Shown here: piece by piece, positions 48,669-58,935 of the stretch
Position numbering within the stretch: the stretch's first letter is position 1
Layout of the letters: each line of letters starts with the position of its first letter
Source of the DNA: Bifiguratus adelaidae
Taxonomy: Eukaryota > Mucoromycota > Endogonomycetes > Endogonales
Direction of reading: 5' to 3'
Assembly (NCBI GenBank): GCA_002261195.1
Contig: MVBO01000019.1
Coordinates: forward strand, 1 to 64,000
Length of the DNA: 64,000 nt
Translations under genes and position numbers: made by a program
Notes under the pieces: generated by a model
Told to the model about the DNA's origin: nothing
What the model saw: the letters and a program-made list of their open reading frames with translations, nothing else
The model's database searches: none

Positions 48669-50811
48669 ATGTCTGCCATGGCGCTCATGAGGACGCTCAT
48701 GGCGCTCACTGCTCTATGTGGAGGGAGTCTGTGGTTGTTATTAAAGTACTTGCGAGAACCGAGACACGTCATTCAGTTCTATGGCGTGTTATGCGGTCGA
48801 CGGAAAGAGGAGCGGGATCTAGAACGAGCGCTGATCGAGCAAGGCAAGTGAGGCCAAGTGAAATGTTGCCCCTCAGGTCTCTTGAACTTGCACATACAGA
48901 GGATCCCGAATGGTTATTAGAATGCTCACATACTATCCGTGTAAAGAAGCGGAACCTGAGAATTTATCATCATATCCACGAGCTGGGTATGCAAGTCCCA
49001 TTGATTGTCTTTATCCACGGTCTCGGAGGTCAGGTAAGGCAAATCGATTCACGGAAAGACGTCAGCTGACGGAGAGAGTCAGCTTTCTCAATGGGAGGAT
49101 CAGATAAAGCACTTTGAAAATGTGGCCAATGTCGTTTCAGTTGACCTGCTCGGATGCGGAAAGAGCCAAGTGACCTATGAGTGAGTCGTAACGCATCAAG
49201 GTTGGTTCTCTGACACATCTGTCGCAGATCAAAGGATTATACGACACAGCATCTCGTGCAGCTTCTTTCAGAGCTACTCATGACGCGTTACCCATCACAG
49301 GACACGATCTTGATTGCACACTCATATGGATGCAGCCTTGCAGGCGAACTGGCCACGTCCTCGCTTGAATTAGCGCAGCACATTAAAGCTCTGGTGCTCA
49401 TAGCGCCCAAAGCCTCCATGACAGCAAAGGAGAAGGCCAATCGGAGTCGGATCAAGTGGATACCTGATCCGGTCATTGACATTATGCGAACGTTAGATAG
49501 ACGAGGGGGCCTAAAGTCGGCGAGCGTTGCAAGGATGGTATCTGGTCAAGCATCTGAAGCCGTGAAACGTCGTCAGCTCCGGTGGAACTTGCAGAGCCGC
49601 ACACCGGTATGGAAACGTTTCGTTGCCGGCATGAATATCCCAGGAAACGAGACGTGGTCGCGTTTAAGTTGTCCCGTCTTGTTCATTGGTGGTAAAGAGG
49701 AGCGAGTCGTTTCAACGCATGACATGTACATGATTCGCAATTGGATCTTGGGAATAGATATTCCCAATATTGATGCGGAATCGACAACGTCTGCAAAGCC
49801 GGAAACAGATGAAAGTGCACAATACGATACCTTTCCACCCGAGCCTTTACAACCCCGTCCACCGCGACACTTATCACTGACCCAAGAAGATATTGAAAGA
49901 CAAGGACTTCCACACCGACCGAGCGACAAGACTACCTCCGACAAAACACACGATCCCGTTCCGCTTCCCTACGTAATTCCCGATGCAGCACATTCACCAC
50001 ACGTAGAATCACCACAACTCGTTAATTCGATTATCTCCTCTTTCCTCATCAACAATGTCGGCTACCACACTCTTAGCGCAGGTTGGCAAATACAAAACAG
50101 GGCCCGCGGAGAGAACAAGTGGGATCTCAAAAATCTGGAAAAATGGAACCGCACAGAAGCCATTAGCGAGCATCGGGTGGGCACAAGTCTCTTTCGAGCC
50201 ATGAAAGTGATGCGACAGACCGACCCGGTTCACTCACCGGCCCATTTCATTGCCAACCATCCAGAAATCTCGCACATCATTGACCTCTCACACGACACTC
50301 CGCCGCCCTACCGTACCACTGATTTTGACAATTCTCACATCCGTTACCACAAATATAGTACGCTATCCAAAGTGGTGCCAAGTGTTGATGAAGTCAAGGG
50401 ATTTATTGCTCTCGTCGACCAATGTGGCGGCATGAACACACCTAAAACTAAAGAATCCGATCCAGTGACCTTTTGGACGCGGTTCGATAAGGACCGCACT
50501 ACTCTAAGCGACGACACTACCCCAAATCAGATTGCCGTGCATTGTCACTATGGGTAAGTTACTCCGCGCACAAAACAGTAGGCTTATCCGCTAGCTATAA
50601 TCGCACCGGGTTCTTCATCTGTTCCTACATGATTGACCGACTGGGATATTCTGTCCAAGACGCCCTACAAGCATTTCAAAAAGCACGACCACCGGATGGC
50701 ATCAGGCAAGTAGACAATATGGCATCCAATACATCCGCTCATATCCCCATCCATAGACATTTACATTTCCAAGAAGAGCTTTACCTTAGATATAGTGCAT
50801 TTGAACATTGA
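48669..50811 (+). CDS. Alpha/beta-hydrolase fused to dual-specificity phosphatase
   Basis: Six exons: 48669-48843, 48900-49033, 49083-49180, 49228-50553, 50595-50705, 50757-50811; 632 aa. An N-terminal hydrophobic segment (LMALTALCGGSLWLLL) may anchor it in a membrane. The hydrolase domain follows: FIHGLGG (oxyanion region), nucleophile Ser in AHSYGCSLAG, acid in GGKEERVVS, His in AAHSPHVE. After ~100 residues comes a phosphatase domain with HCHYGYNRTGF, the Cys(x5)Arg loop, nearest to RNA 5'-triphosphatase/DSP types. The loop is split by an intron (50554-50594). Introns 1 and 5 have GCAAGT donors; the last one is a multiple of three without stops, so it may be retained. Substrates of either half are unknown. 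Confidence 0.85.
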
Positions 50812-50877
50812 TGTGTACACATTTGTCATACTTCCGATTTTGCCTATGCGGCAAGTCCTCTTTCTCACCTCTGCATA

Positions 50878-53490
50878 ATGGGGGACATGCCGCTCACGGA
50901 AATGAGGGTTGACGGTGTCCATTCTTACGCCACCGATCTCTTGCAACCATACGACGATAGTAAGAGTAGGGCCAAAGCGGAACAGGACGGAATTAAGATG
51001 GAGGATGTCTGGCCGGTGCATAGTACGTCCCTGTCGACCAAGATGGCCTCGTCAAGTTCAAGCGAACAGGGTTCAGATGTCTCTGAGGATGCTGAACCAC
51101 GTCCACGACGGGAGTCTCGGAAATCGACGTTGGAGAAGGGGCAAAAGGTGGGAGGAAGTGGCCGGAGATTCAGGTCCAGGTCTGAGCAAGCGGAGGCACG
51201 CGCTCTGGCCAAGGCTCGCAAGACGCGGCAGGACGAGTTAGATGCGCTTGAAGTGACTTTCTTCGAGATTGAGTCATGGATTGATAAGACGATGCCAGCG
51301 ATCACGCGGATGACTGGGGAATTGCACAAGGCGGCGACCGATTTTGATGCGGCGCGCAATTGCCCCTTATTATTGAAGGCGGAGAGGGAGGAGAAGGAAG
51401 CATTGGAGAGGAAACGTGGTGCTAGCGCGGTAAAGACATCTTTGAAGCACAATTTTCCGGAAAGACAGCTCAGTTCGTCATCCTTGAGCACTCACACGGG
51501 CTCATCTTCGTTGACGACCATAAGGAATGAAGCGGTTGACGTTCCGCTCAAGTTGGATCCTACACAATCGGTAGATGCCCCTGGTGATGTCTCTGCACCT
51601 CCTCAGCAAAGTATTACTTGGAGTATAACCTTTGAACAGGGTGGTACCCTAAGACTGCAAACCAACATCACTCAAGTCGATCAACTCGTCGCTGCGCTCA
51701 GAAAATTCGAGGATCTCACGCAAACGGAGCCGTCTACGCTTCAAGAACCCAGAGTGTTTGTCACGAAGCTAAATCCGGATGGGTCCGTCAACAATGTGAA
51801 GTCATCTTTTTTCGCATTGCCATCGCAGTCAGATGCGAGCGGCCCCCATGCTCATTGCGAGTATTGGCGTTATGCGCTCTCTTTGCGACCACCCCTAACC
51901 TATCCAAGTGAAGCAGAGCTGCTTCGGCCGCCCACTGCCCTTGCTCACATCTCACGCGACATTGTTGATCACGTCATACAAGTGTACATTGATTGCCTCT
52001 TTCCAAAGCCAAGTCTCGATCAGCACAGCTTCTGGCATAGGCACGTCGACCCGACTGACAATGTCATGTGCGTCAACGCTTCCTTGGCCCTAGCTTTTCA
52101 TCATTTTGTCCGACATGATCTCAACACGTTCCCACCCGCACGCATCGCCTCCAAGCACTATTACGAAGCTGCCAAGTCGCATTTGAACGAGGTTTTTGAT
52201 ACGCCGTCACTCGCTGCAGTGGAGGCACTCGCGTCAATGAGCGTCTTCCAATTGTTTGGCAAGCACAACAGCATGGCCAAAACGTTTCTGGGCATTGCTG
52301 TCCGAATGCTTCAGGAAATGGGCTATACCACGAAGCGAAAGTTGTCTGAACTTGATCCAGCATTGCGCCTGCATGCACTTCGCATCTACATGAATCTGTG
52401 GTACTGCGATTGGATTGTTGAGGCCTATTCAGCAGACGGTTGCATTGTCAAGGATGAAGAATTCGACATTGACTTTCTCGACATCATACCGCTTGGAACG
52501 CAGGTCATGTACAGTCAGCTAGAAGATACAAAGGGGCGGGATGCGCACGAAATGAGTCAAGAGCGCGCCAATCTCTTGGTGGAGAAAGAGACCTACTATG
52601 TCTACCAAATTCGATTGTTGCAGATCGGCAAACGGATACAGAAATTTGTCAAGGAACTGAGGACAGGCGGAACGATGGGGCAAGCGGCTTTGCAGCAAAA
52701 GAAGGCATTGGAAGATGCCCTGTGCGAGTGGTACCGGGGGCTCTTGTCGAATTGGTGGGGTGTGACGGACCCAGAAGAAGTTCTGGGTGAAAAGGTAGCC
52801 TGGGAAATTGGCGGTTATCAACCGGCGGCAACCGCTTTACATGGGCAACAAGATCAGCCCAAGGCGGCTAGCATCGGCAGAGACCCGCACCAACCACGTG
52901 CTGTTACGTGCATTCGATCCCAAACCGCGCTAAATCTTTTCCTTCAATACGAAGCTGAATGGGTCATGCTCGAGAAACCTTGGTGTCAGGGCATGTTTCC
53001 GAGCAACCTATCGGAGAGCGACAATGTCTCAAAGTCCTCGACACCCATGTCTTTCCCCCCTACGCCACCCAATTCATCATCTCAGCACTATGGCTACCAT
53101 CACCCACAAAACCTTCCCCGACCGCGACCTTCTGCCACCTCCTTATCCCCCTTCAACGGTTCATCTCCATCCCCATCATCAACAGCTTCGGCACCACCGT
53201 CTCCATCTCCTGATTACATCACATTCAGAGCGGCTTTGAACATTATCCGCATAGCCACATACATCACTCATCGTCATGGTTGGTGTGTAGTGCAGCCCTT
53301 TGTGGTCTGTATTTACGAAGCGAGCACGATTATTCTTCGATGGTCGCAACACCTCAAACGTCGCGACCTCTCTGCCGAATTGCGTCATCCAGCTCGACTT
53401 ATCAAACAAACTATAGATATATTAGAGAGTGCGCCTGTGTATTCTGGTCTCCCCGAAGACTTAGCCATCTGTCTCAAGCAACATCTGTAG
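50878..53490 (+). CDS. Fungal-specific transcription factor domain protein, no zinc cluster
   Basis: A single-exon frame of 870 aa. The middle half (from about residue 330 to 650) is the helical Fungal_trans domain: DHVIQVYIDCLFPKPS, ALASMSVFQLFGK, GIAVRMLQEMGY, RIYMNLWYCDWIVEAYS. The first ~110 residues are charged and Ser-rich, followed by a helical stretch rich in Lys and Glu. A Pro/Ser-rich linker precedes a final helical part. No Zn2Cys6 cluster or other DNA-binding motif is visible, so the DNA-binding exon was lost, lies elsewhere, or the protein works through partners. The ATG lies only 66 bp after the stop of the hydrolase-phosphatase gene; a later ATG (51043) would give a longer leader. 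Confidence 0.8.
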   Translation: MGDMPLTEMRVDGVHSYATDLLQPYDDSKSRAKAEQDGIKMEDVWPVHSTSLSTKMASSSSSEQGSDVSEDAEPRPRRESRKSTLEKGQKVGGSGRRFRSRSEQAEARALAKARKTRQDELDALEVTFFEIESWIDKTMPAITRMTGELHKAATDFDAARNCPLLLKAEREEKEALERKRGASAVKTSLKHNFPERQLSSSSLSTHTGSSSLTTIRNEAVDVPLKLDPTQSVDAPGDVSAPPQQSITWSITFEQGGTLRLQTNITQVDQLVAALRKFEDLTQTEPSTLQEPRVFVTKLNPDGSVNNVKSSFFALPSQSDASGPHAHCEYWRYALSLRPPLTYPSEAELLRPPTALAHISRDIVDHVIQVYIDCLFPKPSLDQHSFWHRHVDPTDNVMCVNASLALAFHHFVRHDLNTFPPARIASKHYYEAAKSHLNEVFDTPSLAAVEALASMSVFQLFGKHNSMAKTFLGIAVRMLQEMGYTTKRKLSELDPALRLHALRIYMNLWYCDWIVEAYSADGCIVKDEEFDIDFLDIIPLGTQVMYSQLEDTKGRDAHEMSQERANLLVEKETYYVYQIRLLQIGKRIQKFVKELRTGGTMGQAALQQKKALEDALCEWYRGLLSNWWGVTDPEEVLGEKVAWEIGGYQPAATALHGQQDQPKAASIGRDPHQPRAVTCIRSQTALNLFLQYEAEWVMLEKPWCQGMFPSNLSESDNVSKSSTPMSFPPTPPNSSSQHYGYHHPQNLPRPRPSATSLSPFNGSSPSPSSTASAPPSPSPDYITFRAALNIIRIATYITHRHGWCVVQPFVVCIYEASTIILRWSQHLKRRDLSAELRHPARLIKQTIDILESAPVYSGLPEDLAICLKQHL

Positions 53491-53665
53491 CGGTGTGCAT
53501 GTGTAGCATATACAAGGGAAACGCGTCACCCAAATTTGGAAATCAACTTGTATATTATGACGTCATTATTCAATATTTTGGGACTGCTGCCAAAACGTCT
53601 CACTCACACATTGCGTCTCGCACTCAACTCTCTTTCCTCACACTTCACTCGGGTGACCATAACGG

Positions 53666-56442
53666 ATGGCGAAACGCAACCCACGTGAGGCATGGCATCA
53701 AGTCCATGAGGATGCAGAACAACTCGAAGAAGATTTCGTTGAGGCGGTAGAAGATAGCGCATACTACGCCAAAGAAAAGGCTCAGCAAGGTGCGCAGAAA
53801 GCTGGCGAGGCCGTCAAACATAGAGTCGTTCAAGATGCACAAGCAGCATGGCATTACGGTAGCGCAGCAAAAGATACAGCATCAGTGAAAGCGTCAAGTG
53901 TGGCCAACCGTGCTAAAGCTTCAGCAACGAGTTTGATGAGTTCGGCTTCGGGACGAGTGAAATCGGCCAAAGAGGCTGAACAATCGCGGATGTCTTCTCG
54001 GGCCGCAGCTGCCTCTCGACGAGCTTCTCGCTTTGCTTCGGAGGCAGAGGCGTCAATTGCCTCCAAGGCTTCTCAATTATCCAGGGATGGTCAAAGCGCA
54101 GCAGCTGATTTCGGAGCCGCCACGTCCAATGTAAAGCATACCATCACGTCAAAGACAGATCAAATCAAATCAACGGCATCTTTGGCTGCCAAACATGCAA
54201 AGGCCTCCGGCGCAGCTGCGGTACATGACGCTGAGCAAGACAGTAAGGCGAAGCTGAACGACATCCAATCCCGTGGCGCCAATGTTCTCTCTCGCCTCTT
54301 TGAGCAGTTTTCCGGAGATGTGAATGGACTTTTGGGTGGATTCAAACGCACCGGTGGTGAGGGCGTTGATAATGCAAAGTCTACGTTGAGTAAGGCAAGC
54401 GCCTCGGTGACGAGCTTTGTACCGAACGCGACCGACTCGGCCAAATCTGCCGCACGTGCCGCCACCATTAGTGGCTTTGCTCCCACACCAAGTGCAAACG
54501 ACTGGTTTAAACTGCGATCCACCTATGACAAGGAGAAGGCCCGCGCCAACTCACCTGTTGGATGGGCTGATTGGATCAAGGGAGCTGTCCTTGGTCAAGC
54601 TGATCAGATTGCGCAAGAAGTTAGTCCTTCCTACGCTGCTCAACAGCAGCATTGGTTCGGCTGGCGAAAACCAACGGTCGGAGACAAGTTTACTGCTCTC
54701 TACGAAGACATGAGCGCTGCTAAAGATCGTGCTTTGCAACGCGGTAGCGAAATCACACAAAAGATTGCAGAATTGCCCGAAGATGCGCGTGAAGAAGCCT
54801 ATGCTGTCCGTAAAGAAATTGCTCAATGGCTTGACAAGGCTCGCAGGACTGGCAATGATGTCGCCAATAAGGCTGTCGAAGAATTTGATCGAGCAGTGGA
54901 GGATGTCGAGGATATCTGGGATGACTTCTTGGAAGGCTGGCGACAGGGTGATCGTCATCAACGTGGTAGTGCTGTTTTGGATGACATTAAGCGCAAAGTT
55001 TCGGACGCTGTGTACGAGGTGGAAAAGAAGGTCTCTGGTGGAGCATCCTGGGATAAGGATCTTCGTCATGAATTTGATCAAATCGCAGCCAAGGGTGGTC
55101 GCGACATGCGTAAGCTCTACGACAATACACGCGAAGAAACGTTGGGTGCTGTGGGTGGAGGACGACGTGCTGCCATCCGTAAAGTCAAGGCCAATTGGGA
55201 GGCGGCTCTCAAGGAGGTACGGGCCAAATATGTGCAGGCCGAGAACTTGGAGAAGAAAGCTCGCGCCGCCACAGGCGAGAAGGCCGAAGAAGTCAAGGTT
55301 GAAGCCGAACGTGTTTTCCAAGAAGCGGAAGATGATGTCGCCGTCGCCTTTGACCGCGTCATCAAGGAAGGCAAGCAAATCGTCCGTGATGCCGAGCACC
55401 AATCCTCCCGTATCTGGTGGCTTGCCAACGAGCAAGTTAGCCGCGCTGCTGGCTCGTGGGACATCGCCAAGGATCAATTGGGCGTCCAAATGGAGAATCT
55501 ACGCGACTCTCTCTCACCCGATAAGGAGGCTGTCCGCGACGCCTATGCTCACCTCAAAGACGATGTTGCTCACAAGATTGATCACGTCAAGAGTAAGACA
55601 CCTTTGCTGGGCGTCTTGCGCAAGAGCGATGGCTCTTTTGGACTCAGTTTGCCCGGTTTGAGAGAAGGCCCTGGTGAGGGAGAGCCGGTTGCTCCTCTTG
55701 CCACTCTTTATGGTGCCCTATTTGCCCTCTACTTTTGCTACATGGGCTGGCGGGTATGGAAGGAACGCAAGGCTGCCAAGGTCTGGGTAGGCGATGGCAC
55801 TTTGGAGCAATTGAAGGTACTCTACGGAACGGGTGCCGGCCAAGGCGCTATAGTCACTGAAGTGGAGACAACAAGCGGCAAGCGTGATGGCAGAAGTGCT
55901 CGCGCCGACAGCGCCTTTGGCAACGATGAAGTTGAAAAGACAGAACGGAAATGTAAGTGCTCTATCCTGTCTGGTACCTTATGTCCCTGACTCATGATTG
56001 CATTCTCCTAGCCCGTTCCACCAAGACTACCGTCACGACCGCACCTACCACGACTGCTTCAAGTCTTCACTCCATTCGGGGGCAGACGGCCCTATTAGCC
56101 AATCTGCAACGTCTGCAACACGCTCAACATGAATTGAATCAGTTTGTTTGGATTGTACCCTTCATGCTAGCCCTTCTGACCGCCCTGGAGCTCAACGGCT
56201 ACGATCCTACCATCGTACATGGCCTCTACGTTGGTCTCATCATCTCTGGTCTTCTAGCCACCGAGACAGGCCAACGACTATGTGCTGATCTTGGCGCGGG
56301 TAGAGATTTGGCTTACAAGGTCTTCTTGGCTGTTGCGCTATCAAGTGTTTTGCTGACTGGCTGGGGTGCGTTGCTTGGCGAAGGTGGATTACCTGGTTTG
56401 CCTGTGAAGGTTGTAGGTGGTGGGCATACCATTGATCAATAA
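53666..56442 (+). CDS. Ala-rich helical membrane protein, unknown (905 aa)
   Basis: Exons 53666-55952 and 56012-56442; 905 aa. About 640 residues are almost uninterrupted Ala/Lys/Glu/Ser-rich amphipathic helix, resembling apolipoprotein, LEA or perilipin-type lipid-binding helices rather than a classic heptad coil. A hydrophobic segment follows (APLATLYGALFALYFCYMGW) near residue 690, and the C-terminal exon adds three more (WIVPFMLALLTALEL, GLYVGLIISGLLA, VFLAVALSSVLLTGW). The predicted topology is a large soluble helical domain tethered to a membrane by four passes. I do not recognise the family. Codon choice is biased to C/G-ending codons, suggesting good expression. Confidence 0.8.
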
Positions 56443-56580
56443 TGTGTACCATAGAATATATTTGCTATATACATTTCGGTATTGGTGGAAAAAGCATAAT
56501 AGGGACCTGTCGCCGTCCTACGCAGTTGCCCCTCCCCCCAAAAGAAGCCAAATTGGGCTTTGACCCGGGCGACTGGTGTC

Positions 56581-56644
56581 TGACTAAAGCGTTGACAAAT
56601 AAGTGTGACTGTCATTTGTCAGACTCCTCGTACAAGTATATAAA
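56581..56644 (+). promoter_or_regulatory. Stress-type promoter elements of the flavodoxin gene
   Basis: TGACTAA (56581-56587) is the reverse complement of TTAGTCA, a Yap1/AP-1-type element, and GTATATAAATG (~56636-56646) is a TATA box about 65 bp before the ATG. A C-rich run with CCCCT-like cores (~56529-56540) resembles stress response elements. Yeast PST2, the likely relative, is a Yap1 target; regulation here is inference from motifs. Confidence 0.45.
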
Positions 56645-56709
56645 TGTGCCTATGGGAATCCCAGGCTTTGTGTTCTTTACCCTTGCACTCTCTGTCAATC
56701 CTCGATACC

Positions 56710-57333
56710 ATGATTGCTCCCAAGATTTACATCATCTACTACTCCATGTACGGTCATGTGTACCGCCTTGCTCAAGAGATCGAGAAGGGTCTCAAGGAGC
56801 AAGGTGCTGAGGTGACCATGTTCCAAGTCGCCGAGACGCTTCCGGAGGAAGTGTTGACCAAGATGTATGCTCCTCCCAAGCAAGATGTGCCCGTCATCCA
56901 AGCTGCTCAATTGGCCGAGCCTGATGGTATCCTGTTCGGTATCCCCACTCGTTATGGTATGGTCCCCGCTCAGATCAAGGCATTGTTTGATGCTACCGGT
57001 CAACTCTGGGCTTCCGGTGCTCTCATGGGCAAATTTGTCGGTACTTTCTTCTCCACTGCCTCTCAACATGGTGGTCAAGAAACCACGGCCATGACCACTT
57101 TGCCTTACTTTACCCACATGGGCATGGTCTACGTTCCCTTTGGTTACGCCAACCCCAGCATGTTCACCAACGAGGAGGTAGTTGGTGGATCCCCCTGGGG
57201 TGCTGGAACCGTTGCCAATGGTGATGGCAGCCGTCAACCCACCGAGAAGGAGTTGCAAATTGCCTACAACCAAGGTCAAAACTTTGCCAAGACTGTTGGC
57301 GCCTATGTCCGCGGCAAGGCTGCCTCTGCTTAG
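56710..57333 (+). CDS. WrbA/Pst2-type NAD(P)H:quinone oxidoreductase (flavodoxin-like)
   Basis: Single exon, 207 aa. The flavodoxin-like FMN-binding start IYIIYYSMYGHVYRLA is followed by PTRYGMVPAQIKALFDATG, FFSTASQHGGQETTAM and the C-terminal GGSPWGAGTVANGDGSRQP, all standard for the WrbA/Pst2/Ycp4 family. Members reduce quinones by two electrons and protect against oxidative stress, often as tetramers at membranes or eisosomes. Codons are strongly biased (AAG, GGT, CTC, GCT), implying high expression. The in-frame sequence upstream lacks an ATG suited to the TATA box position, so 56710 is the clear start. Confidence 0.95.
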   Translation: MIAPKIYIIYYSMYGHVYRLAQEIEKGLKEQGAEVTMFQVAETLPEEVLTKMYAPPKQDVPVIQAAQLAEPDGILFGIPTRYGMVPAQIKALFDATGQLWASGALMGKFVGTFFSTASQHGGQETTAMTTLPYFTHMGMVYVPFGYANPSMFTNEEVVGGSPWGAGTVANGDGSRQPTEKELQIAYNQGQNFAKTVGAYVRGKAASA

Positions 57334-57486
57334 AGTATCAATAAAAGGAGTCATTGTAGATGATTGTCGTAATAGGTCATAACGAGAGCTTGTTGAAGGA
57401 GTCGACAAGCTTTCTCTCTCATTTAAATCTTGAATATACATTGGTTGTTTCCTGCCCGTCAAATGTACGTTCCAGCGATACGCTGG

Positions 57487-57789
57487 CTAGTTTTTGACCC
57501 CCGGCATCTTTTCGGGACCTTGGCCACGTGCTTCTTTACGTGCTAGTTCCTCGAGTTCCTCTCGCTTGATTTCAGCGTCCTTGGCTTGTTTGTGAGAGTG
57601 TCCGATGTGATGAGGATTGATGGATGGATCAGGATGCTTCGACTGTACGTATTTATCGTCCAATTCGTGGGGTTGTTGATCGGCAAGACCCTTGTTGGTC
57701 CAGGATTGACCACCTTGAAAATCATCAACAGACATGGTGTGTTGTAAGGGATACCATCTGGGGTCAGCACTATTTATGCTCTTTGTCAT
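57487..57789 (-). CDS. Small hydrophilic protein, unknown (100 aa)
   Basis: A single open frame of 100 aa from the ATG at 57789; an in-frame ATG at 57735 could also serve. It is highly charged: WTNKGLADQQPHELDDKY, then a His-rich patch (NPHHIGHSHKQ) and an Arg/Glu helix (EELEELARKEARG), ending in GPEKMPGVKN. No domain is recognised. Support comes from the unbiased frame length, absence of alternatives on the other strand and convergent placement 153 bp from the flavodoxin gene. It may be a small stress or hydrophilin-like protein, but that is a guess from composition. Confidence 0.5.
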   Translation of the reverse strand: MTKSINSADPRWYPLQHTMSVDDFQGGQSWTNKGLADQQPHELDDKYVQSKHPDPSINPHHIGHSHKQAKDAEIKREELEELARKEARGQGPEKMPGVKN

Positions 57790-58935
57790 GACTTCTACGT
57801 GTTGCACCTGACATCACACTGATTGCAATGTGACGTTTTTGGTCTGGCGGAGACCGAAATCCAGCAGCAATAATATTCCACGCATGTGAATGGATGCCAT
57901 TGTTGTGTGGATACTGCAATGGCCGTTTCGTTGACCACTTTAACAAGGACCGAGCCTATCATGAGCGTCTGTGAAACGATGGAAAATCGGAGCTCATACG
58001 ATTATTGTAACAAGTAATCGTGCAGTCTTACATTACGGGTCTTTGTTGGGAAAGAACAATGCCAATTTTAGGTGGGCGTGCAAGTCCAAAGGCCGTCGAC
58101 TTACCATGGAACGTATTGCCTTGTATTGCTGCAGTCGAGGACATAAACAGCAAAGATGGTGGGATCCGCGGACTGTTACAGTATGCAACTTTCTACAGCA
58201 AGTCATGGGCGAGGTTATTAGTTCACTAAAACACCCAGCAATTCAAGTTGGCAAGACGGCGACGGTCAGTGACATGGAACCAAACCTAGCATAGCCATGA
58301 CGCATTTCCGGCTCATGGACAAGGAGACGCTTATGCAAACCAATTCTTTTACGCATTAAGGCCGGTGGCGTCTTACATTCTGTAATAGACATATACCTGC
58401 CCGGCTCTGGTACCGTCATAACTACGAGCGTCCTGCCCGGCATAATGAATAACATGACCTCCAATTCGATTCATGCATTCCTTTACACACAGGACCAGCC
58501 ATATGCTTGAACTAGATAGAGATTGGCGTTCATGGAGAGAGACCCTTATGTCGTGGTGCAGTAGCATGCGATGGTACGACAAGGAGGTAATAGTTAACGC
58601 TTAAGCCTCCTGTATCGCTATGGGGAGACATTGGATGACATTGTTCGCGGTCCGGAAAGTTACCATACAATACTAGCATCTTAGCGCACAAGTCTTCTTG
58701 TGCCGGAAGGATTGCATGGTCGTGCTTCCATCACCTGATATGAGGAAGCAAAGTTGTTACACTGAGGCATCACGCAGATGCCAGCCTCTCACTTGAAACC
58801 TTCGTGTCGTTCATCAACCAAATGTCCTCATGATCCAGAGATTCAATATCAACATGGGACCGAGAGTTTGCACTGATTAACTTTTAATGATCTCAATGAA
58901 TGTACACTAAGTATAACTGCGGAACAATATGTCGT
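57790..58935. other. 1.1-kb intergenic stretch
   Basis: No gene is supported between the small unknown and the 3' end of the bZIP gene. The longest open frame (107 codons, 57971-58294) has no motif and is overlapped by equal frames in other phases. No tRNA cloverleaf or repeat was seen. Confidence 0.55.
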
